Source: Tubulanus polymorphus (lineage: Eukaryota > Nemertea > Palaeonemertea > Tubulaniformes > Tubulanidae). From it: a DNA stretch of 64,000 nucleotides. Each line of letters starts with the position of its first letter. Position 1 is the stretch's first letter. A model generated the notes under the pieces. It saw only the letters and a program-made list of their open reading frames with translations. It was not told the origin of the DNA and made no database searches. The translations under genes were made by a program, and so were the position numbers. Positions 26,471 through 54,819 of this stretch are shown in pieces. The stretch is from positions 2,618,001 through 2,682,000 of the forward strand of contig NC_134035.1 of assembly GCF_964204645.1 (NCBI RefSeq), given 5' to 3'.

Positions 26471-27337
26471 ACCGTTATTGACTTATGACTTATTTCGGTT
26501 GTTCGAGTTATTTTATCATCGAAATCACCGAGTGGAATTTTATCCCTTTACGAGAAATGAATTATCGTAAGGCAGTAAATGATGCCTTACTAGGAAGGAG
26601 CTCATCCACCCCATATACGAGATAAATCACAGCTGAACGCGGAAATTTAAATGCATAATTCGTATTTCACAGAATGATCAGATTTTCTCATAGATGACAT
26701 CATTGTTAAGCGAGTGACGTCTGCTAATGTTAACATCTGCTGCCAGACGCATGTGATTACATCTGGTGACTCTATTTGTATATTTCAAGCACTGATATTA
26801 ATGTATCTAGCTTGCAATAAGCAAATGAACCATCCGTGGTGCAACTACATTTCCCCTTTTTACAAACAATTATTTGAAATACATACGCATATGCATGAAG
26901 TAGAAATATCATGGTCAATTATCCAATGATGAAGTGAAAGTTTGATATGTATTTCATTTAAGTAGTGCCACAAAAAATGTTTCAACAAACTTGAAATGTA
27001 TATAGCACCAAATAAACTACTGGTATGACCATGTGTATTCCCCAGTCCCCCTGGTTATAACTTACCGTTTGCTGCTTCGAAGTACATTGGTCCTCTACCA
27101 CTTAGACTGATTCTTAGCTTAAGTCTTGCTTTCTGCTTTTACAGACCTTTGCCATGTTGTCGAGACCTTCATCTGCCGAGTGAAGGAATCAATGGGAATA
27201 AGTATCTAGTCGAAAGTGAGATGTTGCTGGTTGGTTTCCTCGATTAGTCTCACACCATGCGCCACTTTCTCCTTGAACTTGCTCCAGCTTACATTTCCAA
27301 GTCTCCCGTGCATGAAGGAGAACATATGTCATGCTTC

Positions 27338-27500
27338 AGTCCTTTATAATGCCAGTGTTGTTGGTACCAATGAAATACATGGCTTTATATCATATTTTCT
27401 TTGAATTTAAGCAAATTTTCCCCATAAAAACTTCCGGCGTTAAGTGAACACTGCGGAAGAAAGGATGGCAGCATTACGACGGACTTTACGTGTACTGACC
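27338..27500. mobile_element. MITE, 'gtcctttataa' family, copy 2
   Basis: It begins 'agtcctttataatgccagtg' and shares 'ggtaccaatgaaa-acatggctttata' with the copy at 29,988. The right end, 'aaaggatggcag', is also shared. It is non-coding and diverged. Confidence 0.6.
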
Positions 27501-28146
27501 AAGTACTTCCCCAAAAAATCCTTTTTCGTCTCATAATCCTCCGAAAAGAACTTAAACAATTCTAAAAACAATCAATTTCAATGATAAAATTTGTTTTATT
27601 GCATAATACCTGATATGACATCATTATACATTGTACAGGTGAATCATTTAGACAGAAGACTCAACCCAGCTCCTTAAGAAAGCATATCATTCCCCAAATA
27701 ACATCAGATATCTCCCGAAACTCGAAAAAAAAAAAATTCAATAATACGTAACTATATTTTGCACTTAAATGTATCATGGCAAACTCGACAACGTTCAAAC
27801 GTTTGAAATGCAGTGAAAAGGAAAAAATATCAGATCGAATGCAATCGATTTTTAAGTAAACAAAAAAAACCTAGTAACGCGAAAAAAAAATTTACTCTAA
27901 TACAGAAAAAGAACTCTGGAAAAATACATTCATTTCAATGAACACAACAGAATATACAATAATGTTAATAAAGTTGCTTTGAAAGCGATCGCCGCGCTAA
28001 AAACTTCATTCATTCAAAGGAAACATGAAACTAACTGTGGATGGATGGATGGAAACCTAGATCCAGTTCTACGTCCGAGTTAGACTTGACTGTAGTCGAG
28101 TTAGTTTAATTAAAGCCAATGTCATTTATTTCTAACTCGAAATGAG

Positions 28147-28330
28147 TCAAATGTAACTCGTACTCGTAGAACGGAATCTTACGGATGATTGAACATTTAT
28201 TATGCAATCTGACGGACATACTCGGATTTCACGTACGTATTTGAGAAAATAATTTTTCGCGTCGAAACGAAATACCGTGGAACCGGTCAGTGGAACCTCG
28301 TTAACGACAAACTTCATCAGGGGGACCAGT
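28147..28330 (-). pseudogene. Coding-like fragment of unknown identity
   Basis: One minus-strand frame is open to a TGA at 28,147, with codon use like the real exons nearby and a protein-like sequence that includes STVFRFDAKNYFLKYVREI. An AATAAA lies about 20 bases past the stop. On the 5' side the frame runs straight into a repeat element at about 28,340, and no further exons were found. A canonical-looking donor (TCC|GTAAGA) also occurs inside it. It could be a terminal exon of an unseen gene, or a relic cut by the repeat. No family was recognised. Confidence 0.3.
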
Positions 28331-28339
28331 TGTAAAACC

Positions 28340-28515
28340 CAACGCACACGACACCGCGAAACATGAGAAACATGTTTTTGAGCATTTCCCTATGTCATGC
28401 GCGTTCATGGGAAATGAAAAACATGGTTTCTGGACACACACACAATGTTTCAAAGATCAAACGTGATTGATTCCACGTATCTGTGCTTCCCCGCGTCATG
28501 TGCATTGGGCTTAAT
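28340..28515. mobile_element. MITE, 'cccaacgcacacg' family, copy A
   Basis: It starts 'cccaacgcacacgacaccg' and ends with the inverted form 'gtcatgtgcattgggctta'. The interior is built of 'gaaacatg'-type words. Related copies lie at 41,265-41,437, 43,083-43,400, 47,737-47,930 and 48,350-48,625. Confidence 0.65.
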
Positions 28516-28737
28516 CGTAATATCAGTTGCAACCGGTATGAAATTAATTCGGTTCACTCAAAATCAGTCACACTCAGCTTGCCTTGGATTTAAGAGACTC
28601 ATTAATTTTCTCTAGAAACAAAGAGAACTTCGGGCAGTCGGACCGAACAGACGGACCGAGCAGACCGAACGACAATGGGTCGTAACTGCATTGGAGTACA
28701 TGAAAATTTGAACACTTTTTTCAGGTGCATACCAATG

Positions 28738-28902
28738 AGGGATCATTCATTTATTACGTACGCATAAAATTTGAATTTTCCAACCCCCCTACCCCCATGT
28801 ACACAAAATCGGCCATTTTTCATATACATTAAGCATTACAGTACGCAATTGCACTGACCCCTCTCCCTCCCCTAATGCGTACGTAATAAATGAATGATCC
28901 CT
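28738..28902. mobile_element. 165-bp MITE with near-perfect 28-bp inverted ends
   Basis: The left end, AGGGATCATTCATTTATTAC followed by GTACGCAT, is mirrored at the right end as ATGCGTACGTAATAAATGAA followed by TGATCCCT. The centre contains pyrimidine-rich sequence and no reading frame. Only one copy is seen in this window. Confidence 0.75.
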
Positions 28903-29987
28903 GACTGATAAATCGTCAAATACCCAAGATTGTCGCAAACGATCATTCCACCCTTAGTAATGTCGCACTATATTAGTGAATTCATTTACTATACCCCCTA
29001 AACACCGAACACACACATACACGTGTGTGCTATCAAATGTATATTAATCGTTTCAACGATGAAATGGTTTTAACAATGAAATGTCAGTCTATATTGATTT
29101 AAATCGATATCGACTGCAAATACATGTACATCATTATAGTATAGTATATATTATATATTCAACCCCCATACATGTATATATATATATATACCTGTGTCAA
29201 TAATGTTGTATCTGTTGCCTGAAACAGCTGTGTGGCACCGGCGCCCACAGTAATTCACGACTTCGTTCTAACCATTTCAACGTCGTCGTATTATCAAACT
29301 TCGATATAGATTATTACGATAAGTATTGTCAGAGGCGGTGTGGATCCAGGGGCATGATCTGAGGGTTTTACCAAATAATTCCAGGGCAAATCAATAAGAT
29401 ATCGACATGATTCTGGTAGCGCGTTTTTGACCCATTTTCAAAATTACCAACAAAATTGACGCTTTTTTTTACCGAAATTGCCCTCTTAAAATTTTCCCCG
29501 CAAAATTTAGCCCTTTTTAAAAACGTATTCCCAAAATTTTTCACGACGTTACAGAATTCTCATAACACCGCCTGGATCGACCCGTAGGTTTAAGCAGCAA
29601 TATATATATGAAAATATTTTTCATCTGTTTAAATTTCTCGACGAAATCGCGATTACGAATAACACTCGTATATTGCATAAAGCAGCTTTTTTTAATTGAC
29701 TATCGCAATATATATTTACCGGTATATACAAAATATTCATCTGTTTCACGAGGACAAATGCAAAAATTCTAATCCTATTTGTTAAAATTTGGCATGTTCA
29801 ACTGCCTCCGAGGGGGAGGGGGACGAAGGGGGTGACTGACTCGGACTGTCAGCGTGAAGAGAGCCTTCATCATCAAAAGGAGCCCTAATTATTATTATGT
29901 CAACTGGGTACATCAATGTTATACAGTAAAACCCATTCGATATTGCTCATTACCAGGACTACCTACTAATTTAACATACTTGTATGT

Positions 29988-30165
29988 ACAGTAAAAGTCC
30001 TTTATAACGCCACTGTTGGTACCAATGAAAGACATGGCTTTATAAAGAATGGTATTTCTATTGACTTTCAGTTGGATTGAGCAAATTTGTTCCGGAGAAA
30101 ATGTTGGCGTTTGCGTGAGCAGTGGCATTAAAAAGGATGGCAGAGTTATAACGGACTTTGACTAT
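29988..30165. mobile_element. MITE, 'gtcctttataa' family, copy 3
   Basis: This is the best-preserved copy: the left end 'aaagtcctttataacgccac' and the right end 'gttataacggacttt' form an inverted pair. Compare 25,802 and 27,338. Confidence 0.65.
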
Positions 30166-30862
30166 GGGCCTATATCTAGGCGGATGATAGATGTAGGTTT
30201 GACTGTACAGATGGATGTTATAGGCTTTGTTTGCTATCAAAACCTGGCCCCAGTTCTACGGAGAAAGATCTAGAAAGAAACTGAGAACTTTCTTATAATA
30301 TACGTAATCCTAGGACAGGTATTCTCATTTGCGTACAAGAGTTTAACTCATATGTGAAGGAAATTTCCAATGCATCATCTGAATATTTCTATTATAAGAC
30401 AACATAATCGTTATGATGACTATGAACATGTGTATAAAAATACTGAACGCGCGAAGACTAACGACAAGAAATGCAAGATTTGTTTTTCAATAGAAATGGA
30501 CATAATGGAATTGATCTTACACGGATTGAAGCTGGGTTTCACTAGCAAAACCATTTGTCGATATTAAAAGAACAAAAATTCATCAAGAAGGTCATTCACA
30601 AGGCTGCCAACCTGCCAAAAATAATCAACAGTAAGACCCTCGGTAACACCTTTCATATTTCTGTTCAAATTAATCAGTAATCAACAGTAAAACTCCCAGT
30701 GACATCTTTCATATTTCTGTACGCATCAAAAAAATCAAATCAGTATTTTTCATTATTGAATAGTAACAAATACTGAAATTCAGGAACAGTTGGCAGCTCT
30801 GCGATTCATTAGTTAAGATCTCCGGGTAGTGTTATCAAAATCAGACCAAACTTGACTCTACA

Positions 30863-30948
30863 GGACCCAGTTCCACAGTTAAAATCAGTTCATTTTCAAT
30901 GAGTTAACTCAGGGTCAAATTTTAACTCCGAACTGTGGAACTGGACCC
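30863..30948. mobile_element. Palindromic element, 'ggacccagttccacag' family, copy 1
   Basis: The arm 'ggacccagttccacagtt' pairs with 'aactgtggaactggaccct' across a short centre containing 'agttcattttcaatgagtta'. Copies also lie at 40,581, 59,903, 62,524 and 63,049. Confidence 0.7.
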
Positions 30949-31405
30949 TCAGTTTACTATGAAAAAATACCTTAAGATTAAGATTTTTTGACACCTTCGT
31001 CGCGCCAGTTCTCAAATTGCATAGTCTAGATTGCGGTGGAAGTGTGCACGAAAACCCAGCTTCATAAGTAGAAATCCTGATACAGTTGAAAACTGTTCCA
31101 ATTTTAGGGAGATACATCGCAGTAATAAGTAGAAGTTACACTAGTTTTGTTCATAGTTAAGTTATTGGACAATTTTGGTCCACTGTTTTAGTACGTTTGG
31201 TGAGTTTGACGTTACAACATAAAATCAGCAGAAGGATTCATATAACTAGGCCCAGTATGTCTAGACCAGAATTTCAAACAAATTTTCAAGCAGTCTGCAC
31301 AGACACACACAAAAGCAGGTGTCGGATTGACGAACTCTGAATTTTCACACGTTTTTGCACCCATACTATTAACTTCGTTTTTACATTTTTCCACAACAAA
31401 ATACT

Positions 31406-31535
31406 AGAGGCCGGTTGCTCAAAAGTTGGTTAGAGTTATCTGGTGTACTTAAACCACGGTAATTATGCAAATTCAATTGTCAGTATGGCGTTTATCCACT
31501 GGTTAGCTGCAACCGACTTTTGAGCAACTGGCCCC
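31406..31535. mobile_element. MITE of the 'ggttgctcaaaagttngttag' family
   Basis: The left end 'ggccggttgctcaaaagttg' pairs with the right end 'caacttttgagcaactggcc' type sequence (here 'cgacttttgagcaactggcc'). This is the fullest copy of the family in the window. Confidence 0.7.
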
Positions 31536-32098
31536 AGGATTTTTCACATTTTTTCACCTAATTTAAAAAAAAAATTTGTACGTCAAGGTACAATTACATT
31601 CGAGCAGATAATGATTCCACTGTCCAGATTGAAAACGAAATTTCTCAAACTTTAACACGGCTCGTGGACGTGCAATTTACAAAATGAGGCAGCCGATCGC
31701 GAGAAACAATGTAACGTTTTGTTTTAACTTCATAACATCTGCGCCGATATACAATAGAAATGAAGCAGGTGTCGATTATTTTCAGTGAATTATAACAAGC
31801 TACGAGATTATAACATTTACTAATCTTAAACTCAGTCGTTATAGGCCTAGGATACGGAACAAACATGATGGCCACGAAATTCAATCGAGCAATCAACCAA
31901 CCACTATTGAGTCGGGCCGATATAAACCCGACCCAGCGAACTTTTAGCACCATATCTGAACTTCCTATATCACTACGCATTGAGCAATCGGCCTCTTAAT
32001 CACCGGCGCTGTTCCGTCTCAAAAATACCGGCATGTTCGGTCACAGATGGCAGTAATATTCCTAATCATAACGTATTTGAAACGTAGTTGAAATCCAA

Positions 32099-32140
32099 CC
32101 GGACTACCTGATATCTCTAACCGGACTACCTGATATCTCT
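32099..32140. repeat. Tandem duplication, 22-bp unit x2
   Basis: 'ccggactacctgatatctct' occurs twice back to back, separated by 'aa'. Confidence 0.8.
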
Positions 32141-32462
32141 GATCGCGGACCAGGCTACCATTATGGTTCCTACAGGACCACAAATTACATGTTTTTCGAG
32201 GGTTTAATCAGCAAATCATACTACAAACTTCGAGTAACTGACCTAATACTTCTAAATACAGTATTTTTCACCGACAATGAAAGTAATTGACTCTGATTTG
32301 AAAAATTGCAGTGATCTGATTCAAAATTCTAATTTCTAACATTTTTAGGACTACATCGAGCTTTTAAACAGGAGTAGAAACTACTCTTAAGCTAGTAGTT
32401 GTAATCAGGCGCGTGAAATGGATGACACAATCGCGCTATCATTATATTTCTTTCATTATGTT

Positions 32463-32837
32463 TCATATGTCACAAATTTCATCTCCACCAAACGACGCAT
32501 TCAAGCAGCAATACGCGGCGTAAGTTTTTAAAGCAGAAATGGAAATGTTAGATATCGACGACGATGTATTTCCACGCCGAACGACGCATTCTCGACGCGA
32601 GGACGAATTCATCGAAATCAAACGCTCGAAATTCCGCCATTTCTCCGTAGTCCCAATATTCCGCCATCGCGCAAAACGACGGCGCTCACTTTTTAGACTC
32701 GAGTTAACGATACGATAGCACCATGGACGTGGATCGCGTTTTTCTCTCTCTCCCTCTGCGAAAAAGATCGTGCGAAATTTGAAAACAACAGCACGCGCGC
32801 GCGCGCGAACGAACGCACGTTGTTTGATTGGTCCCAC
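32463..32837. other. GC-richer island open on both strands downstream of TMEM263-like stop
   Basis: The minus strand is open for 124 codons, from a GTG at 32,837 with no strong ATG. The plus strand has a 58-codon ATG frame starting near 32,539 (MEMLDIDDDVFPRR...) and a short ATG frame at 32,468 that ends at a donor-like GTAAGT. A (CG)n run lies near 32,790. Neither protein is recognised. It may be 3' UTR of the TMEM263-like gene, or an exon of an unseen gene. Confidence 0.25.
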
Positions 32838-32998
32838 GATATCACAAGATATATATATAATTCGCCACAGACCTAACGAATACTGTTATCATTATAAACA
32901 TCGTCCGAGTTCGTTTTTCATTTTTTTTTCACAAAAAAAAAAATAATCAGTTATAATGAGTCTTGATGAGTTTTTTTCTCGTCGGACGGAATTCTTGC

Positions 32999-35052
32999 TC
33001 ATTCTTTCTTGTCCTTCTTTTTCGCGCCGATCGGCACCTTCTCGTAGACGGCGGCGCCGACGTCCGCCGTTTTGCCGGCGACCCACTTAACGCCGCTGAC
33101 GCCGTAGCCGACCGTGCCGGTGACCGCCGACGTCGTCAGACCGACCGCGCCGCTCGTCACGCGCCACAGAATATTGCCCTTCGGCGCCTCGGGTTCTGAA
33201 GTGATGAGAAAAATAATCGACCGTCAGACATAATGATATCATATATAGATATGGTGCTTTCCCCGGTGGCAGTTATATGAACTAATCATTCTGGTTGGCA
33301 TATTGTATTACGGCAGGCTACGTCGTTCTGATTTGGATCGATTTAAACGATCAGTTGTTCAAAAGTTGTTTTTCTCCTAAGATTGAACATTATCATTTTG
33401 TGGATTTAATATAGGACCAGTTGATTCAATGCTGACCATGCGAAATATGATCAAGTATTGGCAAACAATTCCTGTTTAGAAATATTCACCTTGCACTAAA
33501 TGCTTAGACAAATGCATTCAAAATATGATATTTACTTTTTATACAAAATTTGTGTGAATAGTAACTGCCCCCTGATTCAGGGTTTAGAAATGTATTTGTA
33601 CTGGAAATTCCTGATAAAAGCTGATTACAGAATAACAAGGGACACGTAAAAATACTGGAATCTAATCTGTAGATTTTACGATTTAGGCCTAAAAGTAAAC
33701 ATTATAATTCACATGGGAAACCATTTACTAGACAGGAGCGAAGTAAAAGCCTATCTGATAGGTATCAGTGTACAGAATTGATAACCACTTCCAATTATGA
33801 AATTCGATATATACATATAAATAAAGATAGAATAAAAATTCTCATCGATAAAATGGCACCATCTGGGTTCCACATTAGAGTTGAGTAATGAAATACCGCT
33901 ACGACTAAACAGTTGAAACGAAAATGAACTTATTTCTCAACTAACCGAGTTAGCCTTAACTCGAACTCATGAAGTTCTGTGGTCGACATGTTAGAAATCT
34001 AACTAGGCCCCTATAATGTAACAAATTCTGTCATTTTTCCTTATAAAAAGGCTACAGTATATTTAAGAGCAGTTCGAACTGTTTTAGTCCTTCTGGCTTC
34101 AATGACAACTTTTTAAGAATTTCAAGATCTTTTCAATCTTGAGGTCAAACTGTTTGGAATCCAACTAATTTACTACCAAGTTCTCTCATTGGTTGTAACA
34201 ATGACAACTCTTTTTTTAAGAATCACAATTTCAAGATCAAGTTTGGAGTTTCCAATCCAATCTAGAGTCGACAAGCGAAACCCTCTCCTACCTGTTGCAG
34301 CATCGGTCTTTTTGTCAACGGATATTTCAGGAGAATCATTCTCTTTCACCGACGATGGATCCGTCGTGGTAGTGTTTTCATCCTTCTTGTCTGACGCAGG
34401 AGGACTCTGTAATTAATTGAAACAATGCAGTCAACCTACAACTACACTATAGGCCTATACCAGGCTTTAGTTAAGACTAGGAACAACCGGATTTAAGTTT
34501 AGCTAGTATCTGGACTAGCCCTATAGTCTCAGTAACTGGACAGCAATTTAGTCAGTCCCAGTTAACTGCCAACTGGACTAGTTTAGTCAGTAGGCTGCTG
34601 AACAGTCAAGTCAGTAACAGGACGGCAACTCAATCCAAACTGTGGTTTTGTCAGTAAGCGGGCTTAGTCAGTATTCCAACTAATCTAGTCAGTTTAGACT
34701 TGACTACCCGTCTATAGGTATCACCGATCGGACTGCGATTTAACCAGTCCGGACTACAGCGTAGTCAGTATCCGGACTGTGTTTTGGTCAAAAACAGACC
34801 TGCAGTTTTTGTCAGTAAAATAGTTTTAGACAGTATAATCGGCAGTCCCTGAAATGAAAGTGAATTTTGCTTGCGTTGCGACAAAGATCGGCAGGTCTGC
34901 CTTCTTTTAGTAAGTAAAGTTGGGAATGGCACCAATAACTTTCTGTAAGCGAAAATATAGGCCTACCATCTTAAATAAGCTTTATCTGAAATTCATGGAT
35001 AATTAATTACCTTTTGCAGGCAGGATACGACCGATTGGTAAATCCTAGACAT
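32999..35052 (-). CDS. TMEM263: TMEM263-like small membrane protein
   Basis: Three coding exons join in phase on the minus strand: 35,052-35,011 (MSRIYQSVVSCLQK, phase 0), 34,406-34,292 (phase 1) and 33,195-32,999. The product is 117 aa; vertebrate TMEM263 is about 116. Residues 15-57 are a polar, acidic, probably disordered segment. The C-terminal half is a Gly/Val/Thr/Ala-rich hydrophobic stretch (LWRVTSGAVGLTTSAVTGTV...), then EKVPIGAKKKDKKE. The basic Lys-rich tail after a K-VP motif is the family hallmark. TMEM263 is a membrane protein of poorly defined function, linked to skeletal growth in vertebrates. The N-terminal half is not conserved, so the assignment rests on the C-terminal half, the length and the tail. 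It is divergent from the TNF-receptor gene. Confidence 0.8.
34440..34860. repeat. Degenerate 'tagtcagt/ggact' low-complexity repeat
   Basis: Words such as 'tagtcagta', 'aactggac' and 'cggact' recur irregularly over about 400 bases. It lies in intron 1 of the TMEM263-like gene. Confidence 0.5.
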
Positions 35053-36261
35053 GATGAATTTTTTTGACAAAAAATGGTTCGAGTAGACTTCTCTTCAAAA
35101 ACTTTTCGATTCGACGATAGACCGAGTTAACAGTTCACAATCGTGCCCGATTTTATCGCTGAAGATGTCGTTCCTCAATATTACAAAGCGTCTCGTATCG
35201 CGTCTTACGTCTTTGTATCGAAAAACCGTCGTAAATATCAACTAAATTCTGAGAATTTTCGATTTTACACCATCAACATGCAATACGTGGTTCATAACGT
35301 AAAACACGGGTGCTGATTGGCTGAAACCGTTCATTCGACTCTAGCTGCCATCTATCGACGCTTTGCTGAAATATTCTTCGCCCGATGACTAGTTCGCCAT
35401 CTATCGAAAAAAACATGGGCAATCGCTAGACTGCGGATTTGGAATGTGAAATTCCAACGGACAACTAGGCTCCGAGCCCGGAGTTAGCTCAGTTAACTTG
35501 GAACTGGAATCGGACATCCAAATCTTTTCTCTCTCGCTTTTGCATTCTCAGACTTCCTAGCCTGGGACCCCGTTGTCCAAAGTCACGTGTGACAGTCAGT
35601 TTGGCGAGGAATTCAAAATGGGACACTCAAACGCATTCGGGACGCGCGGCGGCCCGACGGCGCCGAGCCGTGCTCTTTAGTAACCTTTTTGTTTCGGGAG
35701 ATTCTGTCCAGAATTCTTGTGATGAGAGGTAGTAGCTGCGGCCGGGAACTCTCCGTCGTTTGGTCTAAGAACAGGGGAGCGGCGGCCAGGGAAATCGGGG
35801 GGGGGGGGGGTGGCTGAACCCACTAGATCGGCGAAGGGCCCGGAGAGGCTCCAGCTACTCCCAAAACTATCAACCCTAAAATCAGGCGTGGATTCCAATT
35901 ATGATGTCGAATTACTCTTATTTTTGGAAGAAAACTAGGAGATATCAAGTAAAGGACTGGTCCACGTTTTTAATATTCGCGCGAGGAAATGCTTCACGAT
36001 AAATCCAATAGAGGAGCGACACAACCACCACCATTGAACGGAGTTTCGCCGCCTCTGACAATAAACGCGACTGTGAGCACTCTGTATATGTACGCGCAGC
36101 GATCGCTCATTGAAACTACAATGCGACCTAAAATACCATTCGCCACAATCAGGCGTATTGTCGTCGTTCTATGAGGAATAATGCATTCGTTGATACTGTC
36201 AATACCGAGAATGTGGATTAATCACCGTTTCGATCGCTGACGTAAAATACAAATTTTCCAG
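35053..36261. promoter_or_regulatory. Divergent intergenic promoter region, TMEM263-like / TNFR
   Basis: About 1.2 kb lies between the TMEM263-like start and the first recognised TNFR exon. It includes a GC-rich patch at 35,640-35,670 and a 14-G run at 35,797-35,810. A splice-acceptor-like 'attttccag' ends at 36,261, so an upstream non-coding TNFR exon probably lies here. Confidence 0.4.
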
Positions 36262-36299
36262 GTGATCGCCGTGTCCTGCCAGTACTGTCTACCACTCGG

Positions 36300-52937
<16,638 letters not shown>

Positions 52938-53956
52938 AGTGAACCGTGTATCATTTTTCTTATCGGATTTTGCGTTACCATTACGACCATTATGACTAAA
53001 TATGGCGCCTCTCGCGAACTTCGAGCTTCCATTTCATCGGTATATTAAAATAAGTTCATCTTTGCATGCAATCCGATTAGATTTAGATTTTTAAAACGTT
53101 AAAAATACAGAATTTTGTAAAAAAAATCACCAGTGAGCTTTCGATCTAAATCCATAGATCTTCGACAATGTACTACACGAACACACGTTTCACAATTTAC
53201 TACATATGCATCGACGAAGATCCGTGGATTCGACTCGAAAGCTCTGGTCCGAGTTTTCTACGAAATTGCGCATTTTCGACGTTTTAAAAATCTTACTTTT
53301 TTGATTGGCATAATTCGTGTCCGATGATTTTTTTTGGACACAGAATAAGAATATATCCATCGCTTCGTTTTGATTAGAACTATACTTTTAGGTAGTCGTG
53401 TATAGATTTATTAGCGTATCCCGATAGCTGGTATATTCGTATAGGCGCTCTCGAGTCCGGTGCGATCTTCTGCGGATTGACTAAAATTCATTTTTATTTG
53501 TGTGTCTACGCTTCTTGGGGTACTATCAATTACGGGTTTCGGTTGTGCATCTTTTTTTACCTCAAAAAAAAAAGAAATGAACTCCCTCTACGATTTAGTT
53601 TTCCGTTCGTTTATTTTTTCTTTCAATGAAAATATATCGAAATAGGTTTAAATATGTATATATATATAAACGTACGTACGATGGGCTTATGGCGATCATA
53701 TGCTGCTTTGGTAGTGCGTTGATTAAGTCGTGTATTAAGGTACATCGTGTTCTCGTGGGTCGTGTCCGATATGAATTTAATAATTTTGTGATGTTCGTGC
53801 TGATGGCCCCGCGCGCGCACGTAGTGAATCGGTGCAGAGTGTAACTGTTTCATATTGTATGTATATGTATTACTATTATTGATATGCAAATTTAGTAAAA
53901 CCAATGTAATGATGATGATGATGATGATGATATATATATACTATATATCTTTGTTG

Positions 53957-53962
53957 AATAAA
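53957..53962 (+). promoter_or_regulatory. Candidate poly(A) signal of the TNFR gene
   Basis: AATAAA about 1.0 kb after the TNFR stop, just downstream of an ATG-repeat (ATGATG...) stretch at 53,911-53,931. Confidence 0.55.
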
Positions 53963-54819
53963 GGCATTTTCTTATTTACTTGATTGACTATTATTTCTGT
54001 ATAGATAAATGAAAGGCCCTTTAACCGAACCGAGTCACCCCTCAAAATTTGCAATACATCTGTCTTGTTGATACGACACTGCGCAGTTGCTCTAAACTTA
54101 TGTTATTCTGGTTCGTTGAGTGCGGCGTAGCAATCACGTATTCCCCCAGCGTTCGTTCAGATATTTACTCTCTCCCGTTGCTGTATATGCCACATTTGTA
54201 TGCAGCTACCTATTTAGAAGATACGGATACAGAGGTGACACATTATCAGATACAGTGAAGCCTCTGTCCTCGCTTGTCGGGTTGATAGCCGCCGAGACGC
54301 AGGAGGCAATCGAATCAAACCCTAGCAAGGTGTTCGTGACCATGGTATTTCCGGTCCTGGCAAGTGGGTTGTATCCACAGAGATCTCCGTCGCTCTACGA
54401 TCTCTGGTAGATTCTTGGTGAAGGTATTTGGAGAAAAGCTGATGCATCCAATTTGTGAATGACGACATTTGGTTTAGTAACAGTACCTTCTGACGTGTTG
54501 GCAGAACAATTGTCATCATCGCTCGCTTGCCAGGGTTTGAACGCCTACCGCCGAAGCTTACGTGTTGGCGTGAGACAGTTTTCGGCGGATGATAATCAAA
54601 CCATGGCTAGCGAGGACGAACAAATGCGAGATTAACATTGTAGCAATAAATTCTAAATTGAGTTGAATCGGTCCGTGTCCGTGCCCGCTGTCGACAGAGC
54701 GTTTTACGGATAACACGTCCTGATTTCCGGTTGTGATTTTCGGCGTTTGTAGCGATCAAAATACGTATATTCGAGAATTGGCAGTTTGAATCGGGAAGGG
54801 AAACGACTATTCGGTGAAA

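Larger units (their letters stand above)
26490..32995. other. Repeat-rich spacer or long 3' UTR
   Basis: This lies between the COMMD9 3' end and the stop codon of the TMEM263-like gene. At least five repeat elements were identified in it, plus one coding-like fragment on the minus strand (28,147-28,330). An AATAAA on the minus strand near 27,595 could end a very long 3' UTR of the TMEM263-like gene or a separate transcript. Confidence 0.4.

Noticed and set aside
30049-30273. Plus- and minus-strand ORFs at 29.9-30.3 kb
   Set aside because: They fall inside a MITE whose other copies do not keep the frames open.
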